Source of the DNA: Streptomyces graminofaciens
Lineage (GTDB): Bacteria > Actinomycetota > Actinomycetes > Streptomycetales > Streptomycetaceae
DNA: 64,000 nucleotides
Direction of reading: 5' to 3'
NCBI RefSeq assembly: GCF_030294945.1
Contig: NZ_AP018448.1
Location: 10,822,501 to 10,886,500 of the forward strand
How positions within the stretch are numbered: the stretch's first letter is position 1; the number at the start of each line of letters is the position of its first letter. This document shows, piece after piece, positions 18,162-27,362 of this stretch. Under the pieces are notes generated by a model. The model was not told the origin of the DNA. It searched no databases and was given only the letters and a program-made list of their open reading frames with translations. The translations under genes were made by a program, and so were the position numbers.

Positions 18162-19373
18162 CTACTCGGACGACAGATCCATCAGGATCAGGGCGAGCGC
18201 GTGTGCGCCGGTGTCCACATCGGCGTCCTCGGCGTACTCCTCGGGGGAGTGTGAGATTCCGCTGGGGTTGCGCACGAACAGCATCGCCGAGGGGGTGAAT
18301 GGCGCCAGTACTCCCGCGTCGTGACCGGCACCTGTGTCGAGCAGCGGCGCGGACGGAAGGACTTTCGTAAAGCGCTGGATCAGGTCGGTATCGAAGGCTG
18401 CGGTCGGGCTGTACGACTCGCGACTGACCGACGAGCGGCAGGCCGCCGCGCGCGCGAGTCCGCTTGCATGGGCGGTGATCTCGTCGACGAGGGGCTGCAG
18501 AGCCGACTCGTCCGCGTGCCGTACGTCGAGCCAGACGTCCACGGCTGAGGCGATGACGTTGGAGCCGCCGGGCACCGGAGTCACCTTCCCGACGGTCGCC
18601 CGGGCACCCGGGACGGCCCACGCAGCCTCCTGTACTGCGAGGATCGTCCGGGCTGCGGGGATCATCGGGTCGCGGCGGTCCGACATCAACGTGGTTCCGG
18701 CATGGTTGCCCTGACCTTCGAAGCGAAGCTTCCAGCGGCCGTGCCCGATGATGCTACGACCGATGGCCACGGGCTCGGACAGGTCGACGAGGCCTCGGCC
18801 CTGCTCGACGTGGAGTTCCACGAAGGCGCCGATGCGCTCCACGGCCTTCGCGTCGGGTCCGACCCGGTCGGGGTCGATTCCGTTGCGGCCGAAGAGGTCG
18901 GCGAGGGTGTCGCCGTTCTCGTCCTTGAGCGCAAGGGCTCGGTCCGCGGAGACCGTGCCGGCCATGAGTCCGGAGCCGAGACAGGGCAGGCCGTACCTCG
19001 AGCCTTCCTCCTCCGGGAAGACAACGATGACGACGGGGCGGTTCGGGCGGAAGCCGGAGGCTTGCATCAGCTCGACCGCCGCGAGCGCCGAGACGACTCC
19101 CAGCGGACCGTCGAACGCGCCGCCTCCGGGCACCGAGTCGAGATGACTCCCGGTCGCGACAGCATTCTCACGAGCTCTGCCCGGCCCATCCCACCAGGCC
19201 CAGATAATGCCGTTCCGGTCCGTTTCCACGTCGAGCCCCAGACGCTGGGCCTCCCCGACGAACCACTCCCGCAGCTCGAGCTCCGCAGGCGAGAACACGG
19301 GACGGCTGTAGCCTCCGCGCTTTGGATCGCGGCCGATTCCGGACAGGCGGGCCATCATCGACGAGGCGGTCAT
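18162..19373 (-). CDS. M20-type Zn-dependent amidohydrolase (hydantoinase/carbamoylase family)
   Basis: 403 residues from ATG 19373; the start overlaps the stop of the upstream oxidase gene by 4 bp. The dinuclear metal site is visible: ATGSHLDSVPGGGAFDGPLG (His and Asp), VFPEEEGSRY (Glu pair), VELHVEQGRG (His) and ISHSPEEYAE (His). The SHLDSVxxGGxFDGxLG pattern marks the N-carbamoyl-amino-acid hydrolase/allantoate amidohydrolase group. Coupling to an N-methyl amino acid oxidase raises the alternative of N-carbamoylsarcosine-type chemistry. The true substrate is open: it could cleave an N-acyl or N-carbamoyl derivative of proline or sarcosine. Confidence 0.85.
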   Translation of the reverse strand: MTASSMMARLSGIGRDPKRGGYSRPVFSPAELELREWFVGEAQRLGLDVETDRNGIIWAWWDGPGRARENAVATGSHLDSVPGGGAFDGPLGVVSALAAVELMQASGFRPNRPVVIVVFPEEEGSRYGLPCLGSGLMAGTVSADRALALKDENGDTLADLFGRNGIDPDRVGPDAKAVERIGAFVELHVEQGRGLVDLSEPVAIGRSIIGHGRWKLRFEGQGNHAGTTLMSDRRDPMIPAARTILAVQEAAWAVPGARATVGKVTPVPGGSNVIASAVDVWLDVRHADESALQPLVDEITAHASGLARAAACRSSVSRESYSPTAAFDTDLIQRFTKVLPSAPLLDTGAGHDAGVLAPFTPSAMLFVRNPSGISHSPEEYAEDADVDTGAHALALILMDLSSE

Positions 19374-20548
19374 CGCCGTCCCCCGTCCCGGAGGGAAGCG
19401 GCGCCCAGGCTGCCGCCGACCAGAAACTCCCGGGGGAGGGCGGCGCGACCGGCGGCAGGAGTGCCGGCGCCGGCGAGATGGGCGGCGAGAACGCCGATAA
19501 GTGGAGCGAACTTCGCGCCGTGCCCGGAGCACGGAGAGATCACCGTGAGGTTCTCGGTGCGGTCGAGCACGAAGTCCTCGCTCGGCGTCGTCGTGAAAAG
19601 GCAGGTCGTCTCCGCGTACGGCTCGGGCACGAGGCCGGGGAGGTTGTCCTTGACATAGGCGATCAGCCGTTCGCGGTTCGCCGGATCGATCTGCCCGTCC
19701 TGCTCGTATGCCGAGGGCAGCGCCTTCCCCACGGCGTACTCCGCCAGCTTCTGGCCGCGGAAATCCGCGTCGCGGCCACCCGGAAGGCTGTAGGTCTGGA
19801 TCGCCTCGGTCTTGTGGATGAAGGTGGGCCAGTCCTCGGCCCCGTCGCGGTAGGGGAAGTGGTAGGCCTGCTCCTGGGTGACCGCGAACCGCGGCATCGC
19901 GGCTAGGAACCGCTCGTCGACCCCGGCGTTCTGCAGGAGCCGAGGCAGGAAGCCGCCGGCGCAGATGACCACTCGCTCGGCATCGAGGGTGTCACCCGCG
20001 GCTGCGTGCAGGCGATAGCCGGACGTCGTCCTCTCGATTCTCTGTACGTCCCATCCCGTGCGCAGTCGGGCACCATGGGAGGTCGCGAGAGAGACCATCG
20101 CGTTGACCGACCTCTCCGCGTCGATCACCCCGGCGTCCGGATGCCACAGCACCGGCGAGTCGAACTCGATCTGCCAGCGCTCCGAGGCCGTCGCAGGACT
20201 GAGCAGTTCGTGCTCGATGCCGGCCTCCTCCAGGGAGCGCGCGAGCGCGCCCGGGTCGCGCTGCTCGCCCCAGTCCAGGCACCCGGTCCGGCTGATCAGC
20301 TGCTCCCCGGCTGCTGCCTCCAGCTCCGACCAAAGGGGTCGCGAGCGGAGGACCAGATCGGTGTACAGCGTGGACGGGTAGGCGTAACGGAAGATCCGTG
20401 CGGAGCCGTGCGAGCTGCCTTCGTGGTCGGCCGGCAGGCCGCGCTCGACGAGCGTGACGTCATGGCCGGCTTCCGCGAGGCGCCATGCGGTAGCGGCGCC
20501 GGCCAGCCCCGCGCCGACAACGGCAAAGGTGGACTGCTCAGTTGCCAT
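19370..20548 (-). CDS. FAD-dependent N-methyl amino acid oxidase, MSOX (monomeric sarcosine oxidase) family
   Basis: 392 residues. N-terminal Rossmann motif VVGAGLAGAATAWRLAEAGHDV; SSHGSARIFRYAYP, the MSOX-family flavin loop; ETTCLFTTTPSEDF, where the Cys aligns with the residue that links covalently to FAD in MSOX; and CSGHGAKFAP near the end. Family members oxidise the N-methyl group of sarcosine, N-methyltryptophan or N-methylproline (pipecolate, proline in related groups). In this cluster it is the best candidate for the second demethylation, N-methylproline to proline plus formaldehyde and H2O2. It would replace the OYE-type StcD known from rhizobia; that is inference. Confidence 0.85.
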   Translation of the reverse strand: MATEQSTFAVVGAGLAGAATAWRLAEAGHDVTLVERGLPADHEGSSHGSARIFRYAYPSTLYTDLVLRSRPLWSELEAAAGEQLISRTGCLDWGEQRDPGALARSLEEAGIEHELLSPATASERWQIEFDSPVLWHPDAGVIDAERSVNAMVSLATSHGARLRTGWDVQRIERTTSGYRLHAAAGDTLDAERVVICAGGFLPRLLQNAGVDERFLAAMPRFAVTQEQAYHFPYRDGAEDWPTFIHKTEAIQTYSLPGGRDADFRGQKLAEYAVGKALPSAYEQDGQIDPANRERLIAYVKDNLPGLVPEPYAETTCLFTTTPSEDFVLDRTENLTVISPCSGHGAKFAPLIGVLAAHLAGAGTPAAGRAALPREFLVGGSLGAASLRDGGRR

Positions 20549-20596
20549 GGTGTGTTCCCGGTGAGTTGGGTTCGTGACGGAGAAAGGTCGCGATGC

Positions 20597-20808
20597 CTAC
20601 GGATGGAGACCTCGGCGGACTTGTGCCTCGGCCACGCGCTCGACGGCCGTCGTCGCGGCGGCATGGCGCAAGGTCGGGCCTCGAAGACGGGATGTGTCAG
20701 AGACTCCCTGGCAGGAAACCCGCAGGCAGGATGTCGGGTACCACCACGATGCCCCGGTCGCTGAGGATCTGGTCCGCCGCTGGTGAGGCCGTTCGCCCCC
20801 TTTGTCAC
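20597..20808 (-). pseudogene. Glutamate dehydrogenase remnant
   Basis: Minus-strand frames give TKGANGLTS, then after a one-base shift ADQILSDRGIVVVPDILPAG. These match the conserved E-G-A-N-G-P-T and A-D-x-x-L-x-x-R-G-I-x-V-x-P-D-I-L blocks of Glu/Leu/Phe/Val dehydrogenases. A third frame supplies the C-terminal helix ATTAVERVAEAQVRRGLHP and a stop. The blocks are closer together than in a complete gene, so there is also an internal deletion. The remnant lies upstream of the oxidase gene, within the proline-to-glutamate cluster. Confidence 0.7.
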
Positions 20809-21355
20809 ACCGAAGTGGGGTGTTCACTCGGGGCTCGCGGCGCGACGTGACGAGGGAATCCGTGAAAGCGGGGTCGCAGCCGAGGACGTCGACCGCGTGG
20901 GCAAGTTGTTCCGGGCATGGGTGAGCGCCTGCGTGCCGGGGTTTCCCATCAGCGCGGCTTCTGGGGCAGCGCGCGTAGGGGAGAGGGCTGCCGTGTCGGT
21001 CTGTGTCACAGAGGTCTCAGCTCCAGTGCGGTTCTGGGGATCAGGTCGTGGCACCGGACCCGCCGTGGCGCACGGTCGGTCCTGCGCGCTATGACGGCAA
21101 CGTGAGCCTCGCATGTGATCACATATGGTGTCCATGGAGATTCGCTGGAAACTTCGGAGGGTGATGATTGCGGCCTCGATTCAAGGGTCGCCGAAGTTTG
21201 ACCTGCTCGGTGATTCGGGCCCTTCGGTGGGCTGAGACGGGGATTGACCTGCAAAAATGGCGAGTAGAGGTCGATGGTGACATGTGGTGAGTGCCGCGAT
21301 CGCAGATCGATTGGGTGGTGGGCGGCACTTTCGCGAAAGGGGGTCTTGTGTGATG
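20809..21355. other. Long intergenic region before the proline dehydrogenase
   Basis: No protein-coding frame is convincing here. The stretch holds two TGTGATCACA-type palindromes (see separate entries), and probably the promoters of the proline dehydrogenase operon. Confidence 0.5.
21113..21124. promoter_or_regulatory. Operator-like palindrome, distal copy
   Basis: ATGTGATCACAT is a perfect 12-bp palindrome about 240 bp upstream of a second copy of its core (GTGATCAC). The sequence resembles half-sites used by GntR/FCD or CRP-like regulators; a GntR is encoded in this operon. Confidence 0.5.
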
Positions 21356-21365
21356 TGTGATCACA
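21356..21365. promoter_or_regulatory. Operator-like palindrome, proximal copy
   Basis: TGTGATCACA lies 141 bp before the chosen start of the proline dehydrogenase gene and shares its core with the copy at 21113. A further half-site, TGTGTGATG, lies immediately upstream. Two spaced sites suggest repression by looping, plausibly by the GntR/FCD protein at 22507. Confidence 0.5.
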
Positions 21366-21505
21366 AACTACGGTGAGCGGTGCGCACCCGCTATTCGTGC
21401 GAGACCGATGCGGTTCACCCGTCGAAGACCTCCTCGCGGAGAGCCCGGAGCCGTCGCGCATCCACGGTGCCCCAGACGCTCTACTCCGATCAGAAGGGCA
21501 TCCCC

Positions 21506-22417
21506 GTGCCGAACAAACTCCTTCTTGCGGCGTCCGAGAACAAGAAGCTCGAACGGATCGCCACCAAGAGCAAGCTGACCCGACCCATCGTGCAGCGCTA
21601 CGTCGCGGGCACCACCCTCGCCGAGGCGCTCGACGTGACCGAGCAGCTCAACTCCGTCGGGATCGATGTGAGCCTGGATCTGCTGGGTGAGTCCGTCCAC
21701 GACCTGAAGCAGTCGGAGGCCGCGACGGCAGAGTACATCCGTGTCATCGAGGGCATGGCGCCGCGGAGCGCGAGTGCGACCGTGTCGGTCAAGCTGTCCC
21801 AGCTCGGCATCGTCATTTCCTCGGAGAGCTGTGAGAAGAACCTGCGCCGGCTTCTCGAGGCCGCCCGTGCCCACGGCTGCGAGGTCGAGGTCGACATGGA
21901 GCACAGCTCCGTCGGGCGGGAGACGTTGGAGATCTTCCGGCGCTGCCACGTGGAGTACCCGGAGACGCGCGTGGCCATTCAGGCCTGTATGCGCAGCACC
22001 TTTCAGGACCTGTACGAGTTCGGTGACAAGCCGCCGAAGATCCGGCTCGTCAAGGGTGCCTTCGACGAGAAGGTGGACGTGGCCATCCTGGACCGCGACG
22101 ACGTGACGGCGCAGTACCAGCACTTCGCCAAGTGGGCACTCGCCAACCTTCCCGACCCCGCCTTCGGTACCCATGACGACGCCTGTATCGAGACTGTGAA
22201 GCGGACGGCTCGCGAACTCGGCATCGACAAGCGCTCGTTCGAGTTCCAGATGCTCCAAGGCGTGCGTCGCGAACTGCAGGAGGAGCTGGTCCGCGAGGGC
22301 TACCGCGTCCGTGTGTACCTGCCCTACGGCACCGAGTGGTATCCGTATCTGACGCGCCGCATGGCCGAGAAGCCCGCCAACCTCCTTCTCTTCCTCCGGT
22401 CCGTCGTCGGTTCATGA
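21506..22417 (+). CDS. Proline dehydrogenase (monofunctional PRODH)
   Basis: 303 residues from GTG 21506, which follows AGAAGGGC; the frame is open further upstream, but the shorter form has the usual length for the actinobacterial single-domain enzyme. The FAD barrel is recognisable: VSVKLSQLGI, VEVDMEHSSV, IQACMRSTFQDLYEF, RLVKGAFDEK, FGTHDDACIETVKRT, FEFQMLQGVRRELQ, YRVRVYLPYGTEWYPYLTRRMAEKP in short blocks. The arginines of the last block bind the substrate carboxylate. It oxidises proline to P5C with electrons to quinone. The next genes encode a GntR and the P5C dehydrogenase. Confidence 0.92.
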   Translation: MPNKLLLAASENKKLERIATKSKLTRPIVQRYVAGTTLAEALDVTEQLNSVGIDVSLDLLGESVHDLKQSEAATAEYIRVIEGMAPRSASATVSVKLSQLGIVISSESCEKNLRRLLEAARAHGCEVEVDMEHSSVGRETLEIFRRCHVEYPETRVAIQACMRSTFQDLYEFGDKPPKIRLVKGAFDEKVDVAILDRDDVTAQYQHFAKWALANLPDPAFGTHDDACIETVKRTARELGIDKRSFEFQMLQGVRRELQEELVREGYRVRVYLPYGTEWYPYLTRRMAEKPANLLLFLRSVVGS

Positions 22418-22506
22418 TGCAGCTCACTCGGCGTCCTCAAGGGCGGGCGGACGATCGGCATCGACTCGCTTCCCCCAGCGCACGTGAACAGTCCGTGCGG
22501 ACGACC

Positions 22507-23190
22507 ATGACCACCCATGCCGCCGAGATCTCGACTGGAGTCAGCCCCACGCTCGTGGCCGACCAGGTCTACGAGGTGCTCGCGGGCCGCATCTTCACCG
22601 GTGAGCTGCACGCGGGCGCGCGGCTGCGGGTCCGTGACATCGCGGGTCAGGTGGGAACCAGCGTCATGCCGGTTCGGGAGGCGGTCCGTCTGCTCGTCGA
22701 GAACGGGCTGGCCGTCAGCCACCCGCATCGCGGGGCCAGGGTCCGTGAGTTCACCGTCCGCGAGCTCATCGAGATCTACGACGTCCGAGCCGTCCTGGAG
22801 ATCGAGGCCACACGGCTCGGAGCGCCCCGGGTGACCGACTCGGATCTCGCGCTCATGCGTGAAGCGTGCGACCGGATCTTCCGCGCAGTGGTTCGCGAGG
22901 ACGTCCACGACGCACTCGAGGCCGACGAGGTCCTGCTCCGGCAGCTCTACCTCGCCGGAGGCAATGACGTCCTCGTCCGGACCGTCGGCTCACTGTGGAC
23001 CCAGTGCCGCCCCTACAAGGTCATCGGTGCCCGCGCCGCGATCCAGTCGCGTGACGCAACGCTGTGGGAGCCCCAGCCGGCACTGATCGGTGCGCTCGAG
23101 GAACGAGACCTCGACGCGGCGATCGCGATCACCCGACGTTCGGTCGCGAGCGCTCGCCGACGCCTCGAGAACCAGATCGTCGCTCACTGA
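22507..23190 (+). CDS. GntR/FCD-family regulator (paralogue 2), inside the proline operon
   Basis: 227 residues from ATG 22507. Winged helix LVADQVYEVLAGRIFTGEL and QVGTSVMPVREAVRLLVENGL, then the FCD ligand domain (REFTVRELIEIYDVRAVLEIEATR). It lies between the proline dehydrogenase and P5C dehydrogenase genes on the same strand and is probably cotranscribed, giving feedback control through the palindromes at 21113 and 21356. The close paralogue at 16962-17678 suggests a duplication, with split duties over demethylation and proline oxidation. Confidence 0.9.
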   Translation: MTTHAAEISTGVSPTLVADQVYEVLAGRIFTGELHAGARLRVRDIAGQVGTSVMPVREAVRLLVENGLAVSHPHRGARVREFTVRELIEIYDVRAVLEIEATRLGAPRVTDSDLALMREACDRIFRAVVREDVHDALEADEVLLRQLYLAGGNDVLVRTVGSLWTQCRPYKVIGARAAIQSRDATLWEPQPALIGALEERDLDAAIAITRRSVASARRRLENQIVAH

Positions 23191-23249
23191 CCTCAGCACC
23201 GTCCACCGTGGGCCGTACGCCAAGCAACCCATCTGAAAGGGAACTCCTC

Positions 23250-24896
23250 ATGTCCGCCACACCCGTCAGCATCGCCGCGAACCCGCGGATGCCCGCGCCG
23301 AAGAACGAACCGTCGCGGGACTTCGTGCCCGGCTCGCCGGAGTCGCGATCGGTGTCGGCCGCGATCGAGAACATCCGCGTGAACCCGCGAGAGATCCCCC
23401 ACGTCGTCAACGGCGAGCGGATCATGACTGCCGACACCACGCGCGTCGTCGAGCCGCACGCCCATCAGAGCGTCATCGGCACCCTGGCCGTGGCGGACGA
23501 GACCGTGACGAAGAAGGCGATCGCTGCCTCCCTCGCGACAGCGCACGAGTGGTCCCGCACCCCCTGGTGGGAGCGCGCGGCGATCATGCTGCGCGCGGGT
23601 GACCTGGCCGCGGGGAAGTACCGCGACGAGCTGGTCGCCGCGACGATGACGGGACAGTCCAAGACGTTCCACCAGTCCGAGATCGACGCCGCAAGCGAGT
23701 TCGCGGACTTCATGCGTTTCAACGCGCACCTCGCGCAGCAGATCTATGCCGACCAGCCGGCGTCGCTTCCCGGTGACATCAACATCCTCGACCAGCGTCC
23801 GCTGGAGGGATTCGTCCTGGCGATCACCCCGTTCAACTTCACCGCGATCGGCGTCAACCTGCCGACGACTCCCGCCCTCATGGGTAACACCGTCGTGTGG
23901 AAGCCCGCGGAGAAGGCGGCTCTCGCGGCCGAGGTCACGATGCGGGTGCTCGAGGAGGCCGGGCTGCCGCCGGGTGTCATCAACCTGGTTCACGGTTCGG
24001 GTGCCGCGGTGTCCTCCACCGCCATCGCGGACCCGGACTTCGCCGGCCTCACCTTCACGGGCTCCACGGCGGTCTTCCGCAGCCTGTGGCGCGCCATCGG
24101 CGACAACATCGACACCTATCGTTCCTTCCCCCGGCTGGTCGGCGAGACCGGCGGCAAGAACGCAGTCCTCGTGCACCCGACGGCGGACATCGACGCTGTC
24201 CGCACCGCGCTGATCCGTTCGGCCTTCGAGTACCAGGGCCAGAAGTGCTCCGCGGCCTCGCGCGCGTACATCGCGCGCTCGGTGTGGAACAAGCTCCGTG
24301 ACGAGCTGGTCGACATCGTCCGCGAGCTGCCCGTCGGTGACCCGACCAAGCACGAGACATACGTCGGCGCGGTGATCGACCGGACCGCCGCGGACCGCCT
24401 CCAGTCGGCATTCGACCGTGCGAACGCGCTCGACACCCACGAACTCCTGGTGGGCGGCAGGACCGACACATCGACAGGCTGGTTCGTCGACCCGACGATC
24501 TACACCACGACCGACCCGACGGCGTTCACCCTGTCGGAGGAGTTCTTCGGTCCGCTGCTCAGCGTGTACGTCTACGAGGACAGCGAGTGGGACACGGTCC
24601 TCCGCGAGGTCGACCGTGCCAGCGGCTACGCGTTGACGCTGTCTGTCTTCGCCTCCGACCGCCGGGCGATCTCGAGCGCCCTCGACGTGCTCCGCAACAC
24701 GGCCGGCATGACCTACGTCAACGACAAGCCGACCGGTGCGCTCATGGGCCAGGTCTCCTTCGGCGGCGGCCGGGCGTCGGGCACCAACGACCGAACGGGT
24801 TCGCGTCTGGCGCTGCAGCGCTGGATCTCGCCGCGGTTCATCAAGGAGAGCCTCACCTCCACCACGGACTGGACCTACCCGTACCTCCAGCGGTGA
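23250..24896 (+). CDS. L-glutamate gamma-semialdehyde (P5C) dehydrogenase
   Basis: 548 residues from ATG 23250, preceded by GAAAGGGA. ALDH fold with ILDQRPLEGFVLAITPFNFTA in the cofactor entry, GNTVVWKPAEKAALAA, FTGSTAVFRSLW, the catalytic Glu in LVGETGGKNAVLVHP and the catalytic Cys in EYQGQKCSAASRAY. SFGGGRASGTNDRTGS near the end is the P5CDH-specific signature. It oxidises P5C/glutamate semialdehyde to glutamate with NAD, completing the proline arm. A 10-bp stem hairpin follows at 25033-25074. Confidence 0.95.
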   Translation: MSATPVSIAANPRMPAPKNEPSRDFVPGSPESRSVSAAIENIRVNPREIPHVVNGERIMTADTTRVVEPHAHQSVIGTLAVADETVTKKAIAASLATAHEWSRTPWWERAAIMLRAGDLAAGKYRDELVAATMTGQSKTFHQSEIDAASEFADFMRFNAHLAQQIYADQPASLPGDINILDQRPLEGFVLAITPFNFTAIGVNLPTTPALMGNTVVWKPAEKAALAAEVTMRVLEEAGLPPGVINLVHGSGAAVSSTAIADPDFAGLTFTGSTAVFRSLWRAIGDNIDTYRSFPRLVGETGGKNAVLVHPTADIDAVRTALIRSAFEYQGQKCSAASRAYIARSVWNKLRDELVDIVRELPVGDPTKHETYVGAVIDRTAADRLQSAFDRANALDTHELLVGGRTDTSTGWFVDPTIYTTTDPTAFTLSEEFFGPLLSVYVYEDSEWDTVLREVDRASGYALTLSVFASDRRAISSALDVLRNTAGMTYVNDKPTGALMGQVSFGGGRASGTNDRTGSRLALQRWISPRFIKESLTSTTDWTYPYLQR

Positions 24897-25032
24897 CGTC
24901 ATGGCCGCGAGCTCGACCATGACGCGTCACCGCCGCGCCGGACTCGTCTGTGGCCCTCGCTGTGGTGTTCGCTGCTGTCCCATGTGCGAACCGGTCATGT
25001 CTGATGACTGCGCCGGCGACTTGTGACCGCAG

Positions 25033-25074
25033 GGCGGGGCGCGCAGGAGGTGGATCCCCCCGAGGCGCCCCGCC
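25033..25074. terminator. Bidirectional terminator between P5C dehydrogenase and hutD-like genes
   Basis: GGCGGGGCGC at 25033-25042 pairs perfectly with GCGCCCCGCC at 25065-25074. It lies between the convergent P5C dehydrogenase and HutD-family genes. Confidence 0.7.
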
Positions 25075-25183
25075 ACGTTGTCATCGCAGCGACACCGGTG
25101 CGGCGAGTGCGCCACGACGCGGGAGCGTCAGCACATCGCCGACACCGAGGGCGAGACGACCGGTTGGGCGCTGGTTCCCGCCG

Positions 25184-25783
25184 TCAGCACACCGCAGTGA
25201 TCGTGATCCCGGCCACCGCGCCGTCGCCCCGTAGCGTCAGCGCCGCCGGGCCTTCGTGGCGCACGCAGTCGAGACGGCCGAGCCTGGTCTCCTGGCCGTC
25301 CTGTCCGCCGACGGTGATCCCGTCGGTGGCCGCCATGACGACCAGGGTGTCGCCCAGGGCGCACGCCATCTCCGCCCCCTCGGCGGCGACGGTGATGATC
25401 CGCACCTGTGCCGTCGCCCGGCTCCTGCGGGTCATCACGTTCACATTGCGGACTGCGCCCGCCTCCAGCTGACAGTCCGTTGCCGCGTCGCCGGAGAAGG
25501 CGAAGGGACTCAACGGCCCGACCGGATGCGGTGTCCCGTCCACTGTCAGCACCATGCCCTCGCCCTCGACAAGGGTGATCACGCGGTCGATCCCGGGAAA
25601 GACGGAGAAGGAACCTGCCGTGCCCACGTCCGCAACGCTCACCCGCCAGTCGAAGCCGTCCGCGGGCTCCGCCGAGGTCAGGGGCGCTTGCACGGTGCCC
25701 GACGCGACCTCTCGGGTCATACCGCCTCCGTTCTTCCACGGCACGCTGCGGTACTCGCTCCAGCGCAGAGCATCTCCGCCCAT
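25184..25783 (-). CDS. HutD/Ves family cupin protein
   Basis: 199 residues from ATG 25783, which has AAGGAGG 9 nt upstream. It opens with LRWSEYRSVPWKNGGGMTREVA, the diagnostic N-terminus of the HutD/Ves family, followed by DWRVSVADVGTAGSFSVFPGIDRVITL and GDAATDCQL. HutD proteins accompany histidine utilisation operons, where a role in limiting flux has been suggested. Here no histidine genes are adjacent; a general nitrogen-catabolism role beside proline genes is possible. Confidence 0.85.
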   Translation of the reverse strand: MGGDALRWSEYRSVPWKNGGGMTREVASGTVQAPLTSAEPADGFDWRVSVADVGTAGSFSVFPGIDRVITLVEGEGMVLTVDGTPHPVGPLSPFAFSGDAATDCQLEAGAVRNVNVMTRRSRATAQVRIITVAAEGAEMACALGDTLVVMAATDGITVGGQDGQETRLGRLDCVRHEGPAALTLRGDGAVAGITITAVC

Positions 25784-26465
25784 CCGACGCCGCCTCCTTG
25801 CTCCGTCATCCGGCCGGCCGCCTTCATCGGCGAACCCGGGCCACTGGCCTCTCGATCGTCGGACGGCAGGAGCGTCCAGGCACGTGATCATCGAGTGCGG
25901 GGCCAGCCTACGCGCCGACCACGCGCGGAGGGCGGGGGTGTCTCACTGGACAGGTCGACCCGCGACCGCGAGGCTCGGCGCGGTTCCGAGCGCCGGGCCA
26001 CATGGAGTCAGGACCGGTCCTCCCACACGCACTGGCGCAGGCAGACCAAGGTGCCCTGCTGTCAACAGACCAAGCCAGTGCTCGACACCTATGCCGACTT
26101 CCGCGCGTTTCACCGAATCGCCGGCCCACCTGCTCCCCGACTCTCCGGGCACAGGCGTGCTCTCGATATCCATGGTGGTCCCGAGACCGACACCTCCGCG
26201 GGGTGTCGAGTCCCAGGACCGACGTGGGCCAATCCGTCGTCGGGAGCGTCCACGAGAGCGACCGACAGCAGCTACGCCAAAACCGCACGCCAGCGTCAGG
26301 TGCGAGCCTTTTGGGGTGAGACCCCCTTGGCGCTGCCGTGGCTGCGGCAAGGGCGCCGGACCTGCCCCTCTGAAGGTTCGGTGAACAGCTGCATCAGCGG
26401 CGACTCCGTTGGCGACTTACGGTGCCCGGCAATGGTGGTTGCGGCAATCAGCGTGTGGTCCGGAG
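25784..26465. other. Intergenic stretch without recognisable genes
   Basis: Several frames are open on both strands, as expected at high GC, but none shows family motifs, a good ribosome binding site or sensible amino acid content. It separates the hutD-like and AraC-type genes, which face the same direction. Confidence 0.4.
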
Positions 26466-27362
26466 CTATGCCGGTGCGGTTGCGGCAGCGATGGCGCGGT
26501 CAGGGCGAGCGCGCAGCCGGGCAGCGTCCTGGCCGGGCGGGAGACCGTACCTGCGGCGGTAGTCACGATTGAACTGCGTCGCACTCACGTATCCGACCGC
26601 CTGTGCGGCCTGGGCCACCGTAACGCCACCGACGACCAGGCGGCGCCGTGCCTCCTGTAACCGGAGCTGCTTTTGGTAGTTGACAGGACTCATCCCGGTG
26701 GTCGCCTTGAAGTGCCGGTGCAGGCTGGCCGGGCTCATGCGCGCCACGGCTGCGATCGCTTCGATACTGAGCGGTTCGGTGTAGCGTTCGCACACCCAAC
26801 GAGCTACTTCCCGCATCCGGGTCATGGTTGAGTCGGCCAGTGACCACTGGCGCAAGGCAGGGCCGAAGGAACTGCGAAGCAGCCGGTAAAGAATCTCGCT
26901 CTCGACCCGGGAGGCGAGCGGGCGGATGTCGTGCGGGGTGTCCAGCAGCTCGACCCAGCGGGTGACCGCATCGACGACTTCCGGCGACATCGACGTGGTG
27001 ACCTGTCCGCCCGCGGCCGATGGAGCAACCGGCCCCGTCTCGTCCAGCTCGACAAGCAACTCGGCGAGCATTCGGCCGTCCAGCCGCATGACGGCGGTCC
27101 GGTAGGGCACCTTCTCAAGTGCGACGACAACGGGCAGGTACAGCTTCGTGAGGAGCATCTCGCCGGCCTGTACGGACTGGATGAGCTCTCCCGCGTCGGT
27201 GCGTTTGGCGCCACTGACGACGAAGCAGATCATCGGGTCGTACAACTGATCGATAGGCCCGATGGGTTGGTCGACCGAGATCAGCGTAAGCCGGGGCACC
27301 CCGGTATCCGAGATCAATCCTTCGCAGTGCCGGTCGACTGCCGCGTTCAGTCGGTCAAGCAC
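26466..27362 (-). CDS. AraC-family transcriptional regulator
   Basis: 298 residues from GTG 27362, which follows AAAGGAG. The N-terminal AraC-type sensor domain (LTLISVDQPIGPIDQLYDPMI, with VVSGAKRT and LLTKLYLPVV) is followed by two HTH motifs: SIEAIAAVARMSPASLHRHFK and VAQAAQAVGYVSATQFNRDY. The C-terminal RRRYGLPPGQD is typical. It reads away from the aldolase/cyclase/aldehyde dehydrogenase genes, making it the probable local activator of that set. The effector is unknown. Confidence 0.88.
   Translation of the reverse strand: MLDRLNAAVDRHCEGLISDTGVPRLTLISVDQPIGPIDQLYDPMICFVVSGAKRTDAGELIQSVQAGEMLLTKLYLPVVVALEKVPYRTAVMRLDGRMLAELLVELDETGPVAPSAAGGQVTTSMSPEVVDAVTRWVELLDTPHDIRPLASRVESEILYRLLRSSFGPALRQWSLADSTMTRMREVARWVCERYTEPLSIEAIAAVARMSPASLHRHFKATTGMSPVNYQKQLRLQEARRRLVVGGVTVAQAAQAVGYVSATQFNRDYRRRYGLPPGQDAARLRARPDRAIAAATAPA

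Noticed and set aside
21368..22258. 296-codon open frame antisense to the proline dehydrogenase gene
   Set aside because: No motif; all PRODH blocks are on the plus strand.
23193..24920. 575-codon open frame antisense to the P5C dehydrogenase gene
   Set aside because: It is a high-GC shadow: no motif, Arg/Val/Asp/Gly-biased content, and the opposite strand carries a complete ALDH.
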